Positions 1 to 5,509 are shown, numbered from the stretch's first letter. The stretch is DNA of 6,448 nucleotides from an uncultured Eubacterium sp. (GCA_948759685.1 CAQBGY010000194.1:1-6448), one strand, 5' to 3'. Made by a program: numbers and translations. Notes: generated by a model from the sequence alone, not told the origin.

Positions 1-100
1 TAGCAACCCCTTAATATAATGAATCGGTTCGACTTGACCTAATGTTTTATTGTTAATTCAAAACTTAACGAACTATTGAGTAACCATTCTATTTTCCGCC
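1..100. other. gene-free left edge, probably IS-derived upstream sequence
   Basis: No coding region is seen here. The stretch lies immediately upstream of the promoter of the truncated IS66-type gene and may hold the left end of that insertion sequence. I could not identify a terminal inverted repeat or a target duplication, so the element's outer boundary may be inside this stretch or to the left of the window. Confidence 0.3.
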
Positions 101-131
101 TTGACACGCATCGCAACCCAGCATATCTTTG
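101..131 (+). promoter_or_regulatory. Bacteroides-type promoter of the IS66-like fragment
   Basis: A -7 box TATCTTTG (124-131) matches the Bacteroides consensus TAnnTTTG exactly. A TTG at 101-103 sits 20 bp upstream, the expected spacing for the -33 element. The start codon at 159 follows 27 bp downstream. If active, this promoter now fires towards the 3' end of the oppositely oriented cluster and would make antisense RNA. Confidence 0.6.
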
Positions 132-158
132 CGCCATAACCAATTACTAACAAAGATT

Positions 159-305
159 ATGGCAAAAGAAAAAGTAAACTACCAGGAGGTGTACGACCTC
201 TATCAGCTGTGCTGCGAAACCAAAGACCTTCGCGAGTTCTGTGCGGATTATGGAGTGAATTACGACAATTTTTGTGTAATATCTTCTATTCCCATAACAT
301 CGTGA
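159..305 (+). pseudogene. truncated IS66-type accessory protein (N-terminal fragment)
   Basis: The open frame encodes 48 residues starting MAKEKVNYQEVYDLYQLCCE and running through LREFCADYGVNYDNF. This resembles the N-terminus of the small first ORF found upstream of tnpB in Bacteroides IS66-family elements, which I recall as about 110-130 aa, with a helix-turn-helix-like beginning (Y-x-x-V-Y-x-L-Y, then FCxxYGVxYxxF). The family-like text stops at Phe38 (about 272). The last ten residues look random and are read from flanking DNA until a TGA at 303-305. The first 115 bases are visibly more GC-rich than the DNA after the break. No tnpB or tnpC follows, so the element is a dead remnant. The family assignment is from memory of the sequence style. 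Confidence 0.6.
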
Positions 306-426
306 TTTGATGAATTAAATTCTTTATCGAAGCCACAAAAGAACTATTTACTATCAAATAATAGAAAACCCAAATCGCTACAATAGCAAATAATAGATAG
401 AAAAGCCAAATCAATACTTTTTTCAT
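286..426 (-). CDS. small single-pass membrane peptide (46 aa), last gene of the cluster
   Basis: The reading starts at an ATG (426-424) that overlaps the TGA stop (425-423) of the upstream zinc-finger lipoprotein gene as ATGA, a typical translational-coupling arrangement. It encodes 46 residues ending in TAG at 288-286. The protein begins MKKVLIWLFYLLFAIVAIWV. Residues 4-27 form one continuous hydrophobic, aromatic-rich segment after two lysines, which suggests a membrane helix with the N-terminus inside. A short polar tail (residues 27-46, including NSS, KN and HQ) follows. There is no lipobox and no family I recognise. Its stop lies only about 13 bp from the break point of the IS66 remnant, so the original 3' context of the cluster may have been lost. 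The support is the coupling, direction and hydrophobic pattern. It could be fortuitous, but a membrane-helix pattern starting exactly at the overlap is hard to dismiss. Confidence 0.6.
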   Translation of the reverse strand: MKKVLIWLFYLLFAIVAIWVFYYLIVNSSFVASIKNLIHQITMLWE

Positions 427-791
427 AACCTTGGTCTATGATTTCCTCCCATAGGAGAATGTTTACACTTATTAGCGGTCAAATCAGCAATACTCTTTGC
501 CTCTTTCCCACAATAAACACACTCATAAGTCTTTCTGACACGACCTTCATAAAGTTTATGCTTTCCGCCATGAGCTCCGTCAGGATGTCGTTTACACAAA
601 TTGGCAGCCAAATCTTTAACTGAATGAAATTTCTTTCCACAATACTCGCAAAAGTATGTTTCATTCTCTACATCGCTTCCTTTTATTTCACGACTTGAGT
701 AGTTATCGCTACTTGAGTCAACCGTTGAAGTATCCCCCCAACAGCTAGTCAAGAAGATAATAAAAATTGCAAATACTAATTTCGTCATCAT
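423..791 (-). CDS. small lipoprotein with two tandem Cys/His zinc-finger-like repeats
   Basis: This 122-aa protein has a hydrophobic signal segment (residues 3-16) ending in a lipobox, LTSC, with Cys17 as the predicted lipidated residue. A Ser/Asp-rich linker (20-45) follows. Two copies of a 43-residue module come next: C48-x2-C51-G-K, S57, D60-L61, A63-N64, C66, H69-P70, H78; and C91-x2-C94-G-K, S100, D103-L104, A106-N107, C109, P113, H118. The three cysteines of each copy are offset by exactly 43 residues, which points to duplication and to metal ligands (probably Zn, three Cys plus one His per module). I do not know a named family for it. The gene has two possible ATG codons (791-789 and 788-786), both overlapping the stop of the upstream lipoprotein gene. 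The protein should be exported and membrane-anchored, an unusual setting for zinc-finger-like modules. Confidence 0.8.
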   Translation of the reverse strand: MMTKLVFAIFIIFLTSCWGDTSTVDSSSDNYSSREIKGSDVENETYFCEYCGKKFHSVKDLAANLCKRHPDGAHGGKHKLYEGRVRKTYECVYCGKEAKSIADLTANKCKHSPMGGNHRPRL

Positions 792-3007
792 ATCAAAGCT
801 ACATTTTTAACTTTACTTTTTCCTTCTTTATATTCTATATCGACTCTAAAATTGACAAAGTCACTATAAATATATAATGGTAACAAATCACCATCTTTAA
901 GTTCGTAGTCAAATTTTAACCTAATGCTGGAACCCGCTAAGAAGTTTTCTTGGGGTAACATTACTTTATCTTTGTCTTGCAACTGATAAATAGAAAATAC
1001 AGGATCAATTAAAGTCAAAACTCTTGGGATTTCCAACCTCAACTTCTTATCCGGCTTATTCCACAATTCAGTAACCGTAGAAGATATTTCTTTAACTTTT
1101 CCCCATGAAAACCAAGTACTGTTTTCCCGTTTTTGTATAGTAGTCCCACCATTAACACTTATCTCCGTCTGAAGAAGTTTCTGCAATACATTAGCATCTA
1201 AAGAGTAATCTGCCAAGAAATGTTTCTTTATCTTATCCAACAAAGCCTCTTTCCCATACTGATTAGTATTCAGCAAAGCAGAAGCATGACTTTCCTTATA
1301 ATCTGCCTTATCAATCCAACAAATTTTATCATCAGTCATTGCAATGGCACGCACACGGGTGATATCCTGATATTTCTTATCAGCATATGCTATTTTCATC
1401 GTCCCCAAATCAGCCATTTCATGATGTTTGATAATGTTTTTCGTTGTAGGTACTTTCACTACATCATATTCATCCTTATACATATCCGTATAGTGAATAC
1501 AAAGGAAGATACGGACATTTTCCAAATCAATATCCGAACGATTGTTAATCGAGACTTGAATCTCGTCATCTTTATCTGAAAATTTCCAATCAGTAGCAGG
1601 AGTAATCGCCACATCAATGAAAGAATGTTCCATTAGCAGCTGCTTAAAACTGCTGTACAAATAATCTTCACAAAATTGCATATCCGACAGTAAACAGTCA
1701 TAAATACCCTGATTTCCCCTACGGAAAAAATGATTAAAGATTTCATTTTTACTTTCCTCCATCATTCCTTTCTGCGCATAATACTTAGATTTTAGAAAAT
1801 TGGGGCTAAACATACCATATCCTTCCATTGTAGAACGATAAAGTCGAAGTAGATACTGTCCTTCCGGTGTTTTGTTCAAATAAGTACGACTTCTGTATGA
1901 ATCCAAAAGATCCGTCAATGCCTCTGCCTGGCGAGGATACTCCATAGCAGCCTGATCCAAATAGGACAAAGCCTGCTGTTCCTTTCCAACCCGATAATGC
2001 AACAATCCTTTCAGCACTAAAGCAGGAGCCGAACGTTCAGGATACAACTCTATATAATTATCCAAAGTTAAGTCAGCTTCTACAAAAAAATTGTTCCACT
2101 CATGCTTCACAGAATCCGGTAATTGCACTTCCTTAACGATAGAAAGCACTTCCGGACTATCAGGCATAGTATTCATTTCTCCCGAAGCGATATTAATCAG
2201 CGACAAGGATTTCAAAAGTAAGGCTTCTCGATTTCGAGGATATTGTTGCAAGATTTTAGAAGTTGAGTTATAAGCATCTACCATTCTACCTGAATAAACA
2301 TCAAAATAAGCCTTATCCTTATTAATACAAAGCCTATCCCATTCTTTCATGTATTTTGTATAGACAGGTACCAAACCTGACAAATAGTCAATATAGGCCA
2401 TTTTGAGTTCTTCAATTTCATCCTCTAATTTCGATTTTAAATCCATTTCTTCCTCATAATGTTCGAATGCCGCATTCTTAGCTGCATCAACGCCCAAACT
2501 CTCAGACATATCGACAATAGCTAAAGGTCCCTCCCCCGCCATTGCCTTCATTGCAGCCATACCTGCTCCTGTGGAACTTGACTCTTTCGCTAATGTCTTT
2601 GCTCCTGCTGCTGCACTACGAGCCAGCATCCATATAGTCGAAAACTCCTTGTGCTGCTTTTGCAACTTAAACATTTGTTGTAAAAGAGGAAGGATCTTCA
2701 TTTTGGCATCAATGACATCGGAAGCAACCATGCTATAATCCTGCTTCGCCATATATTCCAAAAAACTATAGAAATCATCCGATTTTGCTTGTGCCATTTC
2801 CAACCCATTCAAAATACGAACTGTTTCTTCAATATCATATTCTTTATTTATATCCGCTTTCTGTTCTTTTAAAGCTTCATAAGCTGACTGAAATTCCTCT
2901 ACTGGTTGGTAGTTTTCTATTTGCAATTCCGGATTAGCCTTTTTACCACATCCAGTCACTATACTACAAAATATCAGCAATGTGGCAATAATCTTCTTTT
3001 CCATCAT
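788..3007 (-). CDS. large TPR-like lipoprotein with C-terminal beta-rich region
   Basis: I chose the ATG at 3007 (or the adjacent ATG at 3004). The frame is open back to 3046, but the extra 13 residues would overlap the TM2 gene and place charged and hydrophobic residues before a classic signal peptide. From 3007 the protein is 739 aa and starts MMEKKIIATLLIFCSIVTGC. The lipobox VTGC puts the lipidated Cys at residue 20. Numbering below uses this start. Residues 30-230 are charged and helical, with an Ala/Gly/Met-rich patch near 125-165 (AAAGAK, GAGMAAMKAMAGEG). Residues about 235-375 contain TPR-like helix pairs (for example YNSTSKILQQYPRNREALLL and GKEQQALSYLDQAAMEYPRQ). Residues about 470-570 look beta-rich (EIQVSINNRSDIDLENVRIF), and the C-terminal 70 residues (about 655-739) also look like beta strands. 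It is probably a periplasm- or surface-facing scaffold. I recognise no named family. It follows the TM2 gene by 29 bp and overlaps the next gene, so it is clearly in the same transcription unit. Confidence 0.85.
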   Translation of the reverse strand: MMEKKIIATLLIFCSIVTGCGKKANPELQIENYQPVEEFQSAYEALKEQKADINKEYDIEETVRILNGLEMAQAKSDDFYSFLEYMAKQDYSMVASDVIDAKMKILPLLQQMFKLQKQHKEFSTIWMLARSAAAGAKTLAKESSSTGAGMAAMKAMAGEGPLAIVDMSESLGVDAAKNAAFEHYEEEMDLKSKLEDEIEELKMAYIDYLSGLVPVYTKYMKEWDRLCINKDKAYFDVYSGRMVDAYNSTSKILQQYPRNREALLLKSLSLINIASGEMNTMPDSPEVLSIVKEVQLPDSVKHEWNNFFVEADLTLDNYIELYPERSAPALVLKGLLHYRVGKEQQALSYLDQAAMEYPRQAEALTDLLDSYRSRTYLNKTPEGQYLLRLYRSTMEGYGMFSPNFLKSKYYAQKGMMEESKNEIFNHFFRRGNQGIYDCLLSDMQFCEDYLYSSFKQLLMEHSFIDVAITPATDWKFSDKDDEIQVSINNRSDIDLENVRIFLCIHYTDMYKDEYDVVKVPTTKNIIKHHEMADLGTMKIAYADKKYQDITRVRAIAMTDDKICWIDKADYKESHASALLNTNQYGKEALLDKIKKHFLADYSLDANVLQKLLQTEISVNGGTTIQKRENSTWFSWGKVKEISSTVTELWNKPDKKLRLEIPRVLTLIDPVFSIYQLQDKDKVMLPQENFLAGSSIRLKFDYELKDGDLLPLYIYSDFVNFRVDIEYKEGKSKVKNVALI

Positions 3008-3036
3008 GGTTGTTATAATATTTACAATAAAATATT

Positions 3037-3240
3037 CTATTCGCAATACTTACTGTTGAATGTAGTGTCATCAGAGAACAAATAGATAATTCCTTCCACT
3101 AAAGCCACAATAGCAGGAACTCCCGTCCAACAAAAAAGCAGATAGACAACACCCCACCCTATTTTTCCCATATAAAACTTGTGAATACCTAATCCACCTA
3201 AAAAGATTGCCAACACAGCTGCTAAAATTCTATTTTTCAT
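3037..3240 (-). CDS. TM2-domain membrane protein
   Basis: This 67-aa protein is almost entirely one TM2 domain (Pfam TM2 family). After a short basic start (MKNR) come a first hydrophobic helix (residues 5-18), the signature G15-G16-x-G18-x-H20-K21-F22-Y23-x-G25-K26, and a second hydrophobic stretch (about 28-55) with the common W-T-G-V-P-A-I and E49-G-I-I-Y-L pattern. It ends F-N-S-K-Y, the usual C-terminal style of Bacteroidales members. The length is typical for a stand-alone TM2 protein. The biochemical role of bacterial TM2 proteins is not established; two helices joined by a short conserved turn are expected in the inner membrane. It lies 48 bp after the zinc-ribbon gene with no TAnnTTTG box in the gap, so co-transcription is likely. 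Confidence 0.93.
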   Translation of the reverse strand: MKNRILAAVLAIFLGGLGIHKFYMGKIGWGVVYLLFCWTGVPAIVALVEGIIYLFSDDTTFNSKYCE

Positions 3241-3288
3241 AATTATTCGTTTTTATATGTTAGTATTTTATGTATTGTTCTATTACAA

Positions 3289-4692
3289 TTAGAAACTATC
3301 CATTTCTTCTTGAATTCTTTTTTTTAATTCATCATTATAACTATTTATTGCTATAACTTCTTGATTATATTTCTGTTGAACCTCCACATTCTTCTTTTCC
3401 ATTTTATTCCATTTTGTATACAAGATAGTACCGCTTATTCCAGCGAATAAAAAAGATAAAACAAACCAATAATTAGAAAAGAAATCAATCCAAATGCCTG
3501 TTTCAATCTGAGGATCAAGGAGTGTAAAAGTCATATAATGAATCATATAAGCCAGTATATGTAATATCCGCAAAAGACAATAAAGCCAAAGAGGAGAAGC
3601 TACTGTGTACAAACAAAACAAAACAATATCGCTTTGCTTATTAGGTGTTTTAAGTCTAGGAGCTATCGGCATACTTCGTTTCTGTGTCTGATATAGTATT
3701 GTAAAGTACCGTTCCTTATATTGTTCCAAGGATAATCCGCATTCTTTCATTGGTTGTCTTAACGATAACAGAAATTTCTCCATCAAGGTAATGGCTTTTT
3801 GAGAAAATGGATTGTACTCATCCGAACGATGAAACAAATTAGGACCAAATAACAATTCATGCCCTGCCTGCATTGTATTATATACCGTTTTCAAGTCCTT
3901 ATCAACCCAATTGATTTTCTCGCCTGTCTCATTCTCTATGACTTGAAAAACAAATGCAACAGTTTCTTTTAGCAGTTGCAAACTTTCATTTATATCGGAT
4001 GGAATCCTTCCTTTCTTTTTCTGATACAGCATTTTAGCGTATTTAGCTGTCACCATAGTCTGCAACATTCGATTTAGTATTTGTGTATATACTTCACAAT
4101 CCGTCCTATCACATACGGATAGTGCCTTTGTAACTGAAGAAAAGAACTGCTTTACATAACTGGATTCAAGGCTGTCCGAAGTATTTTCTTGCATAAATCC
4201 AATCACCAACAACTGGCATATAACAAGGCTTTGAGCTTGTTCTGATACTGTATTCAATTTCTCATTTAGCGTCCCAATCATATCGGACAATGTATATATG
4301 CCATCCTTTATAATAGGCATTCCGCATGACGCACATATTCTTGTATCTTTTGCATTTATCGAATTACAGCATTTACATCTTGTGATTTCTACGTTTCCAT
4401 CCAACAACTGCTCGGCTGTTTTGTCATCTTCTACCACCCATTGATGTCCACATTTTGGACAGATAAAATCATGCTCCTTCGTTTGAATGATTTTCTCGGA
4501 ATAATTATCAGCTATCAAACTACCAACAACGCTACCTGCAAATGAACCCAACGGTCCAAACATAAGCCCAATTGCTCCACCTACTACTTGTGCACTACCT
4601 TTACTTATAGCCGCTTTTCCCAGTTTATCTTGCATAGAAATATGGGGGGTACCTACTACCCAATTATTACATTTTGGACAAATTTGTCTCAT
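3289..4692 (-). CDS. zinc-ribbon membrane protein with glycine-zipper insert
   Basis: The ATG at 4692 is preferred over an in-frame GTG at 4695, giving 467 aa. Numbering here starts from the GTG-encoded residue, so subtract one for the ATG start. C6-x2-C9 near the N-terminus and C79-x2-C82-G-H look like two knuckles of one zinc ribbon. They are separated by a Gly/Ala/Ser-rich stretch (residues 33-62, e.g. VVGGAIGLMFGPLGSFAGSV) that resembles a glycine-zipper membrane hairpin. A second ribbon follows at C107/C109/C110 and C121-x2-C124-G. Residues 130-350 are mainly helical and soluble. Two hydrophobic segments follow, at about 356-390 and 405-427, and then a charged coiled-coil-like tail (430-466). 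Zinc-ribbon plus membrane architectures are common in bacteria, but I do not recognise a specific family. It is the first gene of the cluster. A weak AAGG lies just upstream of the start, as usual for this phylum. Confidence 0.85.
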   Translation of the reverse strand: MRQICPKCNNWVVGTPHISMQDKLGKAAISKGSAQVVGGAIGLMFGPLGSFAGSVVGSLIADNYSEKIIQTKEHDFICPKCGHQWVVEDDKTAEQLLDGNVEITRCKCCNSINAKDTRICASCGMPIIKDGIYTLSDMIGTLNEKLNTVSEQAQSLVICQLLVIGFMQENTSDSLESSYVKQFFSSVTKALSVCDRTDCEVYTQILNRMLQTMVTAKYAKMLYQKKKGRIPSDINESLQLLKETVAFVFQVIENETGEKINWVDKDLKTVYNTMQAGHELLFGPNLFHRSDEYNPFSQKAITLMEKFLLSLRQPMKECGLSLEQYKERYFTILYQTQKRSMPIAPRLKTPNKQSDIVLFCLYTVASPLWLYCLLRILHILAYMIHYMTFTLLDPQIETGIWIDFFSNYWFVLSFLFAGISGTILYTKWNKMEKKNVEVQQKYNQEVIAINSYNDELKKRIQEEMDSF

Positions 4693-4764
4693 CACCTTTT
4701 TATTTTTCCCAGTAGATTCCCCAAAACCGGACGGTTCATTAATTAGAAAAGTTAACCTTTATAT

Positions 4765-4803
4765 AAAAAAAGCGCGGGAATCTGTACCTGTCACTCGTCC
4801 CGC
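4765..4803 (-). terminator. intrinsic terminator at the end of the structured RNA
   Basis: On the - strand, GCGGGA (4803-4798) pairs with TCCCGC (4779-4774) around an 18-nt loop. Two bases (GC) then lead into seven consecutive T (4771-4765). It lies 72 bp before the zinc-ribbon start codon and faces it, so it either ends a stand-alone RNA or attenuates transcription of the cluster. The two basal pairs of this stem overlap one arm of the long-range helix in the RNA (4810-4802). Confidence 0.75.
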
Positions 4804-5080
4804 TATTCGAGGCCTTCGCATTGCCCACCACAGTCTGAACGAGCAACGCAGAAGCCCACGCCGATATGTATAACAATCTAAGTATACTTTTTATCTCAAA
4901 GTACACCCAAGGGTATAAACATATCCCGCAGACACCTACCGTTGCTTTGTTTTTGACCGTGGTTCAAAAGTTGCGAAGTTTCGAATAGCCAAAGACAAAA
5001 CGTCAAGTAAACGTCTTTCTTTATATAAACATATTCCCCACACCACCCTAACCTCACAATTTGAGGTATCGGCGTGGAAA
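4765..5080 (-). ncRNA. putative structured noncoding RNA with pseudoknot (about 315 nt)
   Basis: No credible gene occupies this stretch, yet it is full of paired elements on the - strand. A perfect 11-bp long-range helix joins CCACGCCGATA (5077-5067) and TATCGGCGTGG (4866-4856). A perfect 9-bp helix joins GCTATTCGA (4989-4981) and TCGAATAGC (4810-4802). Their order is a-b-a'-b', so both together form a pseudoknot. Local hairpins are ACCTCA/TGAGGT (5067-5051), AAAGAC/GTCTTT (about 5018-4991), TTTTGA/TCAAAA (4969-4951), TACTTT/AAAGTA (about 4903-4885), and a long arm built on GCGTTGC/GCAATGC (4849-4843 with 4824-4818) extended by CTTC/GAAG. A terminator closes the 3' end and a Bacteroides promoter lies just upstream. 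I find no landmarks of RNase P RNA, tmRNA or SRP RNA. I cannot rule out a diverged 6S RNA or a known Rfam leader. The 5' end is inferred from the promoter. Confidence 0.65.
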
Positions 5081-5086
5081 ACGCAG

Positions 5087-5119
5087 CAAATATATGCAAA
5101 ATAAATGTAATAATAGAAA
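5087..5119 (-). promoter_or_regulatory. promoter of the structured RNA
   Basis: The - strand -7 box TATATTTG (5094-5087) fits TAnnTTTG exactly. TTTC at 5119-5116 is an approximate -33 element 21 bp upstream. Transcription would start near 5080, just before the 5' arm of the 11-bp long-range helix at 5077. The fit between promoter position and first helix supports both calls. Confidence 0.55.
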
Positions 5120-5137
5120 TATATCAGTATATTTATT

Positions 5138-5146
5138 ATTCTCATA
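5138..5146. repeat. target-site duplication, left copy (ATTCTCATA)
   Basis: This 9-bp direct repeat occurs again at 5325-5333. The two copies abut the two ends of the inverted-repeat element exactly, as expected for the target duplication left by transposition. Confidence 0.75.
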
Positions 5147-5324
5147 CGCGGCTCTTTCATTAAAAAATGCTTGGAATTTTCAAAGTGCATGCCCGATAGT
5201 CAGTTAAAAGCCATTAACCCTTTTATCCAAAATGAGATTAACACAGCCATTGCGTAACAGTTACATATAACTACCTGATTAACAGTGATGCATTATAGCA
5301 TCAAAGTTAAATGAAAGAGCCGTG
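5147..5324. mobile_element. 178-bp MITE-like element with terminal inverted repeats
   Basis: The left end reads CGCGGCTCTTTCATT and the right end, reverse-complemented, reads CACGGCTCTTTCATT: 15-bp terminal inverted repeats with one mismatch, and 17 of the first 18 bases match if one further mismatch is skipped. The 9-bp ATTCTCATA lies directly outside both ends. There is no transposase or other gene inside. A small internal hairpin, ATGC-ATTATA-GCAT (about 5289-5302), lies near the right end. It is a non-autonomous insertion mobilised in trans by an unidentified transposase; an 8-bp target duplication is usual for IS66, so the IS66 remnant is not an obvious parent. It sits only 27 bp upstream of the -33 region of the structured-RNA promoter. 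Confidence 0.72.
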
Positions 5325-5333
5325 ATTCTCATA
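5325..5333. repeat. target-site duplication, right copy (ATTCTCATA)
   Basis: This is an exact second copy of the 9-bp sequence at 5138-5146, lying directly outside the right terminal inverted repeat of the 178-bp element. Confidence 0.75.
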
Positions 5334-5377
5334 AAAATAATGTTCGAAAATATTATTATCATTCTCGCTTTTCCGTC

Positions 5378-5443
5378 AAATCGCCGTTGGGCAACGGTGA
5401 AATCGTCGTTGGGCAACCATGAATTCACCGTTGGGCAACGGCG
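5378..5443. repeat. three tandem 22-bp repeats with palindromic GTTGGGCAAC core
   Basis: GTTGGGCAAC occurs at 5386, 5408 and 5430, an exact 22-bp period close to two helical turns. The units are 5378-5399, 5400-5421 and 5422-5443. Units 1 and 3 extend the core to the palindromic CCGTTGGGCAACGG. The outer units are also inverted copies of each other: 5378-5401 and 5424-5447 match in 22 of 24 positions, the only differences being in the core centre. The array can therefore form three small hairpins or one large cruciform. It lies downstream of the HU gene's terminator and outside any gene. It could be a REP-like intergenic element or a set of protein-binding sites. Confidence 0.75.
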
Positions 5444-5470
5444 ATTTAAACCATATCTACCCGAAATGTC

Positions 5471-5509
5471 AAAAAAAATAGGGAAAGTTCCCGAAAGAAC
5501 TTTCCCTAT
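5471..5509 (-). terminator. intrinsic terminator of the HU gene
   Basis: A perfect 13-bp stem (5497-5509 with 5478-5490) surrounds a 6-nt loop. On the - strand it is followed by an uninterrupted run of eight T (5478-5471). It begins 22 bp after the HU stop codon and faces the same way. The A-rich opposite side is less regular, so this is mainly a - strand terminator. Confidence 0.9.

Noticed and set aside
438..664. 61-codon frames on both strands over the zinc-finger lipoprotein gene
   Set aside because: The frame with a lipobox and an exact 43-residue Cys repeat is far better supported; these are shadows of it.
1220..1579. 119-codon + strand frame
   Set aside because: It is antisense to the well-supported lipoprotein gene, is Ile/Phe-rich in the way of a shadow frame, and has no promoter or family.
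4727..4738. Short inverted repeat AACCG-TC-CGGTT before the zinc-ribbon gene as a terminator or operator
   Set aside because: The arms are five bases with a two-base centre and too few T follow; the evidence is too weak to annotate.
4765..5080. RNase P RNA, tmRNA, SRP RNA or retron RNA
   Set aside because: The conserved RNase P core (GAGGAAAGTCC), the tmRNA ends and tag frame, and the SRP GGAAGGAAGCAGCC-like loop are absent, and no reverse transcriptase is present. A diverged 6S RNA could not be excluded by eye.
4896..5190. Two overlapping - strand reading frames of 67 and 84 codons
   Set aside because: They lie within the structured RNA and its promoter region, have no family resemblance and mixed composition, and their sequence is explained by the RNA helices.
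5378..5443. CRISPR array
   Set aside because: There are only three units with no distinct spacers; the full 22-bp unit repeats end to end, and no cas gene is nearby.
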